Assembly (NCBI GenBank): GCA_015059545.1
Contig: SVAG01000007.1
Coordinates: 1-58,401 of the forward strand
Origin: Lactobacillales bacterium
GTDB taxonomy: Bacteria > Bacillota_I > Bacilli_A > RF39 > UBA660
Length of the DNA stretch: 58,401 nt
Reading direction: 5' to 3'
Positions 24,449 to 32,313 of this stretch are shown here, piece by piece. The position numbers and the translations under genes are program-made. The notes beneath the pieces are model-generated. The model searched no databases and had not been told where the DNA came from. It saw only the letters and a program-made list of their open reading frames with translations. Each line of letters starts with the position of its first letter. Positions within the stretch are counted from its first letter, which is position 1.

Positions 24449-24979
24449 ATCGCAAATAAAGAAAAGGATTTGTATATTAATGAGCAAATTCGTGCTAAAG
24501 AAGTAATGGTAATTGGTCCAAATGGAGAACAACTAGGAATTAAAGACATTAAGGATGCTTTAACACTAGCAAATTATGCTGGTTTTGATTTAGTATTAAT
24601 TAGTCCAAATGCTAAACCACAAGTTTGCAAAATAATGGATTATAATAAATATAAATATGAATCAAAGAAAAAACAAAAAGAAAACATGAAAAAACAAAGA
24701 GAATCTAATTTGGAAGTAAAAGAATATAGATTATCAGTTACTATCGATAAACACGATTTTGATACAAGAGTACGAAATTCATCTAAATATTTAGAAAAAG
24801 GTCATAAAATTAAAGTGTCTATTAGATTCAAAGGTAGAGAAATGGCTCACCCTGAATTAGGTAAAGAAGTACTTCTTAGATTTGCTAAAGAAGTAGAAGA
24901 AATTGCAATAATAGACCAACAACCTAAAATGGAAGGTCGTTTTATGACAATGATGCTAATACCAAATAAAGAAAAGTAG
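24449..24979 (+). CDS. infC: Translation initiation factor IF-3, non-ATG start
   Basis: A 176-residue factor that polices start-codon choice and keeps ribosomal subunits apart. The N-domain starts LYINEQIRAKEV and includes GFDLVLISPNAKPQVCKIMDY; the C-domain has IRFKGREMAHPELG and PKMEGR. The chosen start is ATC at 24449, 8 bases after GGAGG (24436-24440). The only nearby in-frame ATG (24434) overlaps that ribosome site and follows the terminator T-run. Most bacteria start infC with AUU, AUC or AUA for autocontrol, so this start fits. First gene of the infC-rpmI-rplT operon. Confidence 0.93.
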   Translation: MANKEKDLYINEQIRAKEVMVIGPNGEQLGIKDIKDALTLANYAGFDLVLISPNAKPQVCKIMDYNKYKYESKKKQKENMKKQRESNLEVKEYRLSVTIDKHDFDTRVRNSSKYLEKGHKIKVSIRFKGREMAHPELGKEVLLRFAKEVEEIAIIDQQPKMEGRFMTMMLIPNKEK

Positions 24980-24990
24980 GAGGAATAAAT

Positions 24991-25179
24991 ATGCCAAAAC
25001 AAAAGACACATAAAGGTACTGCTAAAGTATGTAAAGTAAGACCTGGTGGAACAATTAAAATAGGAACACCTGGTTCAAGACATAATACTGGAAAGAAAAA
25101 TGCAGCAGCAAACAGAAAAAGTAGAAAAGGTTCATTACTAAGTAATGGAGATTACAAAAGATTAAAAGATTTAATATAG
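24991..25179 (+). CDS. rpmI: 50S ribosomal protein L35
   Basis: A 62-residue basic protein with the family start [20 protein letters not shown] and the core [24 protein letters not shown] precedes it, and it lies between infC and rplT in the universal order. Confidence 0.96.
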   Translation: MPKQKTHKGTAKVCKVRPGGTIKIGTPGSRHNTGKKNAAANRKSRKGSLLSNGDYKRLKDLI

Positions 25180-25192
25180 TAGGAGGAATAAT

Positions 25193-25747
25193 ATGACAAG
25201 AGTTAAAGGTGGAACAATTCATCGTGCACGTCGTAAAAAAATAATGAAAAGAGCTAAAGGTTACTTTGGTTCAAAACATAGATTATATAGAACTGCTAAA
25301 GAACAAGTTATGCATTCATTAAAATATGCATACAGAGATAGAAGACAAAAGAAAAGAGACTTCAGAAAATTATGGATAACAAGAATTAATGCAGCATGTA
25401 GACAAAATGATATTAGTTATTCAAAATTCATTAATGGTTTATCAAAAGCAGGTGTAACAATCAACCGTAAAATGTTATCAGAAATAGCAATTGATAATCC
25501 TAAAGCATTTACAGATTTAGTTGAATTATCAAAATCAGCTTTAAATGGTAAATTAGAACCAGTTAAAGAAGTAAAAGAAGCTAAAAAAACTACTAAAGAA
25601 GTAAAAGAAACAAAAGAAGTTAAAAAAGAAGAAAATGTTGATCTATCTAAAAAAACAGTTGCAGAACTTCGTGAAATTGCTAAAGAAAAAGGAATTAGTG
25701 GAGTTTCTACAATGAAAAAAGCAGAATTATTAGACGCACTAAAATAA
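25193..25747 (+). CDS. rplT: 50S ribosomal protein L20 with a C-terminal Rho_N-like extension
   Basis: The first ~120 residues are a normal bL20 (TRVKGG start, [46 protein letters not shown]). The usual protein stops there (about 118). This one continues through a Lys/Glu/Val/Thr-rich linker (121-148) into a compact domain at 149-184. That domain carries [18 protein letters not shown] and [10 protein letters not shown], the pattern of the Rho N-terminal/SAP-like helical domain that binds nucleic acid or ribosomal RNA. Reading is continuous and the terminator follows the extended stop. L20 also regulates this operon in Bacillus, so the extension might alter binding; that is speculation. Confidence 0.93.
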   Translation: MTRVKGGTIHRARRKKIMKRAKGYFGSKHRLYRTAKEQVMHSLKYAYRDRRQKKRDFRKLWITRINAACRQNDISYSKFINGLSKAGVTINRKMLSEIAIDNPKAFTDLVELSKSALNGKLEPVKEVKEAKKTTKEVKETKEVKKEENVDLSKKTVAELREIAKEKGISGVSTMKKAELLDALK

Positions 25748-25772
25748 TCAATTAATTTGATTATTTTTTTTT
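25741..25772 (+). terminator. Terminator of the infC operon
   Basis: AAAATAATCAA pairs with TTGATTATTTT, followed by a long T-run; overlaps the rplT stop. Confidence 0.8.
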
Positions 25773-25800
25773 GTATGTTATAATTAAAAAGAGGGATAAT

Positions 25801-26601
25801 ATGGAAAATTATAGACAAATGTTAGAAGAATTATCTAAAGATTATGAAATAATAAAAAATACAGATTCGTTAGATAATAATAATAAAGAAAAATTTTTAA
25901 TAAATGCAATTAATTTTTATAGTAAATATATTAAGAAAAAAGAATATAGTGAAATAATTGATTCATATAAAACATTGTACATATATAATGAATCAAAAGT
26001 AGAAGAAGATATAACACCAGAAGAGCAATTAGGAATAAGTGCTATGTATGATTATATAAACAATTTTGATTTTGAAAAAGATAATTTTAATATATTTATA
26101 ACTTCAATGCTATTACATCAAAAATTATATTCAAAGTGTGTGGGAAGCAGTTTTGGAGGAAATCTAAGAGAAACTAGTGCAGTGTTATTTGATACAAATA
26201 TAGAAGTACCAGAATCAAGACAAGCGATAGAAGAATTTAATAAGTATATAGCAACTTCTAATGATATTATGAAAGATTTAGAAAATAGTGATTTAAATAG
26301 CTATATTGAAAAAAGTGTTAAATTAATAACAGATTTAATAAAATTACAACCATTTGCAGATGGAAATAAAAGAACCTTTAGAGCATTATTTAATTTACTT
26401 TTAAAGAAAATTAATTTACCTCCAGTATATATAGATAATAGTAGAAAACATGAATATAAAGATGCATTAATAAAGGGTATGAAATATAAAGATTATACTG
26501 ATTTAATAAATTTCTATTATGATTGTATATATGATGCAATTATTAAATTAGATATAAATGCAAATAATTTAGAAAAAAAGGGAGATTTAAAATTAAAATA
26601 A
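25801..26601 (+). CDS. Fic-domain protein with altered catalytic motif
   Basis: A 266-residue protein with the Fic fold. The flap region GGNLRETSAVLF...VPES precedes the signature helix LQPFADGNKRTFRALFN (182-198). The canonical motif is HPFxxGNGRxxR. Here the catalytic His is Gln183 and the second Gly is Lys, as in Doc-like NKR variants. It may have lost AMP transfer or work differently. The start at 25801 is chosen because GAGGGAT lies just upstream and an extended TGTTATAAT (25776-25784) precedes; the longer frame from 25771 begins within the terminator and promoter. It stands alone, with no antitoxin-like partner seen. Confidence 0.78.
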   Translation: MENYRQMLEELSKDYEIIKNTDSLDNNNKEKFLINAINFYSKYIKKKEYSEIIDSYKTLYIYNESKVEEDITPEEQLGISAMYDYINNFDFEKDNFNIFITSMLLHQKLYSKCVGSSFGGNLRETSAVLFDTNIEVPESRQAIEEFNKYIATSNDIMKDLENSDLNSYIEKSVKLITDLIKLQPFADGNKRTFRALFNLLLKKINLPPVYIDNSRKHEYKDALIKGMKYKDYTDLINFYYDCIYDAIIKLDINANNLEKKGDLKLK

Positions 26602-26646
26602 GATTATCTTTATAAATTACATAATATATTAAAATAAAAGGAAAAA

Positions 26647-26675
26647 TTGATATTTTTTCTTTTTTTTGTTATAAT
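26647..26675 (+). promoter_or_regulatory. Sigma-A promoter of parE
   Basis: TTGATA (26647-26652), 17 bases, TATAAT (26670-26675) with an upstream TG at the extended position; 15 bases before the ATG. Confidence 0.8.
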
Positions 26676-26690
26676 TAATAAGGTGATAAG

Positions 26691-28601
26691 ATGGCAAAGT
26701 ATGATGAAAGTTCGATAAAGATATTAGAGGGGTTAGAAGCCGTAAGAAAAAGACCAGGTATGTATATTGGATCAACAGACAAAAGAGGTTTACATCATCT
26801 TATTTGGGAAATCGTAGATAACGGAATAGATGAAGTAATAAATGGATACGGGAAAAAAATTAAAATATCTTTAAATAAAGATGGAAGTGTTACTGTAGAA
26901 GATGAAGGACGTGGGGTGCCAGTAGGAAATCACGCTAGTGGTATGTCAACACCTGAAGTAATTTATACAGTATTACACGCTGGTGGTAAATTTGAAGAAG
27001 GTGGATATAAAGTATCTGGAGGACTTCATGGAGTAGGTGCATCAGTAGTTAATGCCTTAAGTAAATGGTTGGAAGTTAATATTAAAAGAGATGGATATGA
27101 ATATTATATTAGATTTGAAGATGGTGGGAAAACAAAAGTACCATTAAAAAAATTAGAAAAGACAAATAAAACCGGTACGAAAGTAACATTTATGCCAGAT
27201 GATAAAATATTTTCTACAACACATTTTTCATTTACAACAGTATGTGAAAGAATGCAAGAATGTGCATTTCTTTTAAAGGGATTAACTGTAGAAGTAGAAG
27301 ATGAAGAAGACAATAAAAAAGAAGTATTCCATTATGAAAATGGTTTAGAAGCATTTGTAGATTATTTAAATGATGGTAAAACACCTTTACATAAAGCAGT
27401 TTTCTTTGATGGAATGAAAGATAAAATAAATGTAGAAGTAGCATTCCAATATACAGATACATATTCAGAAAATATAATATCATTTGTTAATAATGTAAAA
27501 ACAAATGATGGTGGAACACATGAAGTAGGTTTTAAAACAGCAATTACAAAAGTATTTAATGATTATGCTAGAAATAATGGATATTTAAAAGCAAAAGATA
27601 AAAATTTTGAAGGAACTGATACTAGAGAAGGACTAACAGCTATAATAAGCTTACAAATTCCAGAAGATTTACTTCAATTTGAAGGACAAACAAAAGGTAA
27701 ATTAGGAACACCAGTAGCTCGTAATATAGTAGATAATATAGTTACTCAAAAATTACAATTTTTCTTAGAAGAAAATAAAGCTAGTGCAACTAAAATACTA
27801 GAAAAAATGGTTAAGAGTAGAAATGTAAGAGAAGCAGCAAGAAAAGCAAGAGATGAAGCAAGACAAGGAAAAGATAAAAATAAAAAAGAAAGAATGACTA
27901 ATGGAAAACTTACACCTGCTCAAACAAAAGATCCTAAGAAAAATGAATTATTCTTAGTCGAAGGGGATTCAGCAGGTGGAACGGCAAAAACAGGAAGAGA
28001 TAGAAAATTCCAAGCAATTTTACCACTTAGAGGTAAAGTATTAAATACAGAAAAAGCAAGATTAGATGAAATACTAAAAAATGAAGAAATAAATACAATG
28101 ATATATACAATAGGTGCTGGAATTGGTAGTGATTTTAATATTGAAGAATGTAATTATGATAAAGTAGTAATTATGACCGATGCCGATGTCGATGGAGCAC
28201 ATATACAAGTATTATTATTAACTTTCTTCTATAGATATATGAAACCATTAATTGAACATGGAAAGTTATATATAGCAATGCCACCTTTATATAAAGTAAG
28301 TTCAGGTAAAGAAGAATATTATGCATGGACAGATGAAGATAGAAGATATTTAATAGAAGAAAAATTCAAAAATAAGCAAACTAAAACACAAAGATATAAA
28401 GGGTTAGGGGAAATGAATGCAGAAGAACTTAGAGAAACAACTATGGATCCAGCTAAAAGAAGTATGATTAAAGTTAGTATAACAGATGCTTCTTTAGCAG
28501 AAAAAAGAGTAAGTGTTTTAATGGGAAATAAGGTAGAACCTAGAAAAGAATGGATAGAAGAAAATGTAGATTTTACTTTTGAAGATAATTATGCAAATTA
28601 A
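26691..28601 (+). CDS. parE: DNA topoisomerase IV subunit B
   Basis: A 636-residue type II topoisomerase ATPase subunit that unlinks daughter chromosomes. The GHKL domain has EIVDNGIDEV, DEGRGVPVG and GGLHGVGASVVNALS. The transducer carries the QTKGKLGTP lysine. The TOPRIM domain has LVEGDSAGGTAKTGRDRKFQ and MTDADVDGAHI. The choice of ParE over GyrB rests on GRDRKFQAILPLRGKVLNTEKA-type wording (split here as GRDRKFQAILPL then GKVLNTEKA) and on HHLIWEIVDN. The usual partner parC is not downstream; rpoD follows instead. Confidence 0.9.
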   Translation: MAKYDESSIKILEGLEAVRKRPGMYIGSTDKRGLHHLIWEIVDNGIDEVINGYGKKIKISLNKDGSVTVEDEGRGVPVGNHASGMSTPEVIYTVLHAGGKFEEGGYKVSGGLHGVGASVVNALSKWLEVNIKRDGYEYYIRFEDGGKTKVPLKKLEKTNKTGTKVTFMPDDKIFSTTHFSFTTVCERMQECAFLLKGLTVEVEDEEDNKKEVFHYENGLEAFVDYLNDGKTPLHKAVFFDGMKDKINVEVAFQYTDTYSENIISFVNNVKTNDGGTHEVGFKTAITKVFNDYARNNGYLKAKDKNFEGTDTREGLTAIISLQIPEDLLQFEGQTKGKLGTPVARNIVDNIVTQKLQFFLEENKASATKILEKMVKSRNVREAARKARDEARQGKDKNKKERMTNGKLTPAQTKDPKKNELFLVEGDSAGGTAKTGRDRKFQAILPLRGKVLNTEKARLDEILKNEEINTMIYTIGAGIGSDFNIEECNYDKVVIMTDADVDGAHIQVLLLTFFYRYMKPLIEHGKLYIAMPPLYKVSSGKEEYYAWTDEDRRYLIEEKFKNKQTKTQRYKGLGEMNAEELRETTMDPAKRSMIKVSITDASLAEKRVSVLMGNKVEPRKEWIEENVDFTFEDNYAN

Positions 28602-28616
28602 AATTTGCATTTTTTT
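28591..28616 (+). terminator. Terminator of parE
   Basis: ATGCAAATT pairs with AATTTGCAT, then a T-run; the stop codon sits in the loop. Confidence 0.8.
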
Positions 28617-28663
28617 ATTTTTTGTGATATTATATCATTCGATTTTAAAGGGGGAAGTTATAT

Positions 28664-29902
28664 ATGATTAATTTAGATGAAAGTAAAATAGAGGTTTTAA
28701 AAACTGCAGTTGATGGTATTCCATTAGAAAAATTAAGTTTAGATGTAACAAAAGAAATGATAAGAAGTAGTAGAAAATTAAATGAAACATTAAGATTATT
28801 GTTTATAGATTTTAGAAATGAAAAGATAATTGATAAAGAAACAGTTGATAGTATAGAAGATGCTAAAGTAAGAAAATTAGCAGAATCTTATTTAAGATTA
28901 TATGATTATGAAATTTTAGATGAAAATCAATCAGTAGAAGAAAATGAAAATATGGAAGAAACTACTGTAGAAGATATAGAAGAAGAAAATTATTTTAATG
29001 ATGATATAAAAAATTATCTTGCACAAATAGGAAAATATCCATTATTATCTGCAAATGAAGAAGTAGAATTATTTACAAAATATAATAATTTAAAAGAAGA
29101 AATAAAAAAATTAGAAAATAATTCATTAGATAATGAACAATTAATTAATGAACAGAAAAATAGTTTAGAACAAGTTAGAAAAAATATAGCAAATTCTAAT
29201 TTGAAATTAGTTGTAAGTATTGCTAAAAGATATTCAAATAGAGGACTGGAATTTTTAGACTTAATTCAAGAAGGAAATATAGGATTAATAACAGCTATTG
29301 AAAAATTTGATGTATCAAAATACTGTAAATTTTCTACATATGCTACATGGTGGATTAGACAAGGTATAACAAGAGCAATTGCGGATAAATCAAGAACTAT
29401 AAGAATACCAGTTTATTTAAATGAAACAATTTTTAAAATGTTTCAAGTAAAAAGACAATTGGTACAAGAGTTACATAGAGAACCAACTGATGAAGAAATA
29501 GCTGAAGAAATGGACTTACCTTTAGACAAATTTTTAGAAATCAAAGGATATAGTCAATCAACAACAAGTTTAGATACACCAGTAGGTGAAGAAGAACATG
29601 GAGTAGTAACTACTATTTTAGATTATATTGAAGATGGATTACAAGATGTAGAAAAAGATGCTATTAGTCTAGAATTAAGAAGAGCAATCGAAGAAGTTTT
29701 AAGTACATTACCAGATAGAGAAGCAGGAGTTATAAGACTTAGATTTGGTTTAGATGACGATAAACCTAGAACATTAGAAGCAGTTGGTCAAGTATATGGA
29801 GTAACAAGAGAATATATTAGACAAATAGAATCAAAAGCATTCAAAAAATTAAGACATCCAGCACGCTCTAAATATTTAAAAGGTTATTATGAAGAAGGTT
29901 AA
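28664..29902 (+). CDS. rpoD: Primary RNA polymerase sigma factor (SigA/RpoD)
   Basis: A 412-residue vegetative sigma factor. Region 1.2 (DDIKNYLAQIGKYPLLS) starts near 115, region 2 has NLKLVVSIAKRYSNRGLEFL and the -10 recognition segment YATWWIRQGITRAIAD, region 3 has IRIPVYLNET, and region 4 ends in TLEAVGQVYGVTREYIRQIE for -35 recognition. The N-terminal ~110 residues are acidic and poorly conserved, like region 1.1. A GGGGGAAG ribosome site is present. dnaG, its usual neighbour in Bacillus, is absent. The promoters in this window match its expected specificity. Confidence 0.96.
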   Translation: MINLDESKIEVLKTAVDGIPLEKLSLDVTKEMIRSSRKLNETLRLLFIDFRNEKIIDKETVDSIEDAKVRKLAESYLRLYDYEILDENQSVEENENMEETTVEDIEEENYFNDDIKNYLAQIGKYPLLSANEEVELFTKYNNLKEEIKKLENNSLDNEQLINEQKNSLEQVRKNIANSNLKLVVSIAKRYSNRGLEFLDLIQEGNIGLITAIEKFDVSKYCKFSTYATWWIRQGITRAIADKSRTIRIPVYLNETIFKMFQVKRQLVQELHREPTDEEIAEEMDLPLDKFLEIKGYSQSTTSLDTPVGEEEHGVVTTILDYIEDGLQDVEKDAISLELRRAIEEVLSTLPDREAGVIRLRFGLDDDKPRTLEAVGQVYGVTREYIRQIESKAFKKLRHPARSKYLKGYYEEG

Positions 29903-29921
29903 AAAAATCTTCTTTTTTGTT

Positions 29922-29945
29922 GATTAAAAAATCTTCTTTTTAATC
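29922..29945 (+). terminator. Hairpin after rpoD
   Basis: GATTAAAAA pairs with TTTTTAATC over a 6-base loop. There is no long T-run after it, but the descending arm is T-rich; weaker than other terminators here. Confidence 0.45.
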
Positions 29946-29981
29946 ATTATATACATAGAATATAATGGAAAGGAAGATTAT

Positions 29982-32288
29982 ATGTTTAGTAATTTCACAG
30001 AAGAAGCAAGAAATATAATTGTTTTAGCAAAACAAGAAATGAAAAAATTAAAACATCCTTATGTAGGAAGTGAACATTTACTACTTGCTATATTAAAAGA
30101 TGATAATAATATTAGTAATACATTGAAAAGTTATAATTTAGATTATAAAAAATTGAGAAATGAAATAATAAATATAATAGGTGTAGGAAGTAGGGAAAGT
30201 GAATGGTTTTTATATACACCACTTCTAAAAAGAATATTTGAAACAGCAATAATAGATAGTAAAGAAAATAATAGTGATGTTACTATAGAACATTTATTTA
30301 ATGCATTATTAGAAGAAGGAGAAGGAGTCGCAATTCGTATATTAATTGGAATGAATATAGATATAGATAGTTTATATAAGGAATTTACTTATTCAAAACC
30401 AATTAAACGTAAAAAAAATAAAAAATTATTAGTGGATGATATAGGAATAGATTTAACTAAAAAAGCACTTAATAATGAATTAGATCCTGTAATAGGTAGA
30501 GAACAGGAAATAAAAAGAGTACTCGAAATATTATCAAGAAGATGTAAAAATAATCCAATATTAATAGGAGAAGCAGGTGTTGGAAAAACGGCTATTGTAG
30601 AAGAATTAAGCAGAATGATATCATTAGGTAATGTACCATTATCACTAAAAAATAAAAGAATAGTAAGTTTAGATATGGCATCACTAGTAGCTGGTACTAA
30701 ATATCGTGGTGAATTTGAAGAAAGAATGAATAAAATAATAAAAGAAGTAGAAGAAAATGATGATGTAATCTTATTTATAGATGAAATACATACATTAGTA
30801 GGAGCAGGAGGAGCAGAAGGTGCAATTGATGCTTCTAATATAATAAAACCTGCATTAGCACGTGGAAAACTAAGATGCATAGGTGCTACTACAATAGAAG
30901 AATATAAAAAGTATATAGAACAAGATAAAGCACTTGAAAGAAGATTTCAGAAAGTTGAAATAGAAATACCAGATAAAGAAAAAACAAAAGAAATATTATT
31001 AAGACTAAAAAAAATATATGAAAAATATCATATGGTTGAAATAAAAGATAGTGTTATAGATACCATTATAGAATTATCAGATAAATACATATATGACAGA
31101 TATGAACCAGATAAATCAATAGATATACTAGATGAAGTATGTGCTAAAGTAAGTCTAAAAGAATCAAAAGAATTAAAAAAATATAATGAATTAAAACTAG
31201 AATATAAACTTATAAATACAAAGAAAAATGAATCTATTATAAAAAATAAATTTAAAGAAGCAAGTAAATATAAAGAAGAAGAAAATAAATTAATTGATGA
31301 AATAAATAATATAGAATTAAAACTATATAATAAAAAGAAAAAAGAAGTAGCAAAAAAAGATGTTGCTGAAGTAATTCACATAAAAACAAAAATTCCTGTA
31401 TATGAATTATTAAATGAAAATAAAACATCAATAAAAAAAATAGAACAAAAATTAAAAAATAAAATAATAGGTCAAGAAAAAGTAGTAGAAGAGCTTATAA
31501 AAAATATAAAAAAAATAAAACTGGGATTTAAAGATAAAAATAAGTGTTATTCATTTATGTTTATGGGTTCAAGTGGAGTAGGAAAAACAGAATTATCAAA
31601 AATATTTGGGGAATGTTTGGTAGGCAAGAATAATATCATAAAACTAGATATGAGTGAATATTCTGAATCACATAGTGTTAGTAAAATAATAGGTTCACCT
31701 CCAGGATATGTAGGATATAATGATAATAAAAATATATTAGAAGAGATAAGAAATAAGCCATATTCAGTACTTATATTAGATGAAATAGAAAAAGCACATC
31801 CTTCAATAATTAATTTATTTTATCAAATACTAGATGAAGGAAAAATAAAAGATTCATCTGGTAGATCAGTAAGATTTGATAATGTAACAATTATAATGAC
31901 ATCAAATATAGGATTTAATGATATACATGTAGGATTTAATAAAAATAAAAATATAGTAATATCAAAATTAAAAGAATATTTTGATATATCATTTGTTAAT
32001 AGAATAGATAGTATAATAGAATTTAATAAACTAAAAGAAGAAAATATTAAATATTTAATAAATGAAAAAATAAATAAAATAAAAAATAAATATGATAAAT
32101 TAAATGTTAAATTAAAAATAAATAATAATGTTATAGATGAAATAATAGAATTATCTAATTATAATGAATATGGAGCTAGAAAACTAGATAAAATAATTAA
32201 AAATAATATAGAAAATATAATTATAGATAATATGATGGAAGATAACTATAAAATAGAAATTAAAACAATAAAAATGAGTGTAAAATAA
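29982..32288 (+). CDS. clpC: ClpC-type AAA+ unfoldase
   Basis: A 768-residue Clp ATPase that unfolds substrates for ClpP. Two N-terminal Clp repeats (1-145; FTEEARNIIVLAKQEM, HPYVGSEHLLLAIL) are followed by AAA1 with Walker A GEAGVGKTA and FIDEIHTLVGAGGAEGA. A short middle helical pair (KFKEASKYKEEENKL) precedes AAA2 with GSSGVGKTE, MSEYSE and PPGYVGY. The N-domain and short middle region point to ClpC and not ClpB. The ctsR, mcsA and mcsB genes that accompany it in Bacillus are missing here. TATAAT at 29961-29966 lies 15 bases before the start. Confidence 0.92.
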   Translation: MFSNFTEEARNIIVLAKQEMKKLKHPYVGSEHLLLAILKDDNNISNTLKSYNLDYKKLRNEIINIIGVGSRESEWFLYTPLLKRIFETAIIDSKENNSDVTIEHLFNALLEEGEGVAIRILIGMNIDIDSLYKEFTYSKPIKRKKNKKLLVDDIGIDLTKKALNNELDPVIGREQEIKRVLEILSRRCKNNPILIGEAGVGKTAIVEELSRMISLGNVPLSLKNKRIVSLDMASLVAGTKYRGEFEERMNKIIKEVEENDDVILFIDEIHTLVGAGGAEGAIDASNIIKPALARGKLRCIGATTIEEYKKYIEQDKALERRFQKVEIEIPDKEKTKEILLRLKKIYEKYHMVEIKDSVIDTIIELSDKYIYDRYEPDKSIDILDEVCAKVSLKESKELKKYNELKLEYKLINTKKNESIIKNKFKEASKYKEEENKLIDEINNIELKLYNKKKKEVAKKDVAEVIHIKTKIPVYELLNENKTSIKKIEQKLKNKIIGQEKVVEELIKNIKKIKLGFKDKNKCYSFMFMGSSGVGKTELSKIFGECLVGKNNIIKLDMSEYSESHSVSKIIGSPPGYVGYNDNKNILEEIRNKPYSVLILDEIEKAHPSIINLFYQILDEGKIKDSSGRSVRFDNVTIIMTSNIGFNDIHVGFNKNKNIVISKLKEYFDISFVNRIDSIIEFNKLKEENIKYLINEKINKIKNKYDKLNVKLKINNNVIDEIIELSNYNEYGARKLDKIIKNNIENIIIDNMMEDNYKIEIKTIKMSVK

Positions 32289-32313
32289 AAATACTGAATT
32301 TCAGTATTTTTTT
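32287..32313. terminator. Bidirectional terminator clpC/PBP1
   Basis: AAAAATACTGAA pairs with TTCAGTATTTTT, with A- and T-runs on the two sides, between convergent genes. Confidence 0.75.

Noticed and set aside
24333-24510. Leader peptide starting MYPHPPDYEKFW in the infC leader
   Set aside because: The frame overlaps the antiterminator arm, T-run and infC itself; a purine stretch lies before the ATG but the RNA hairpins explain the sequence better. A leader peptide cannot be fully excluded.
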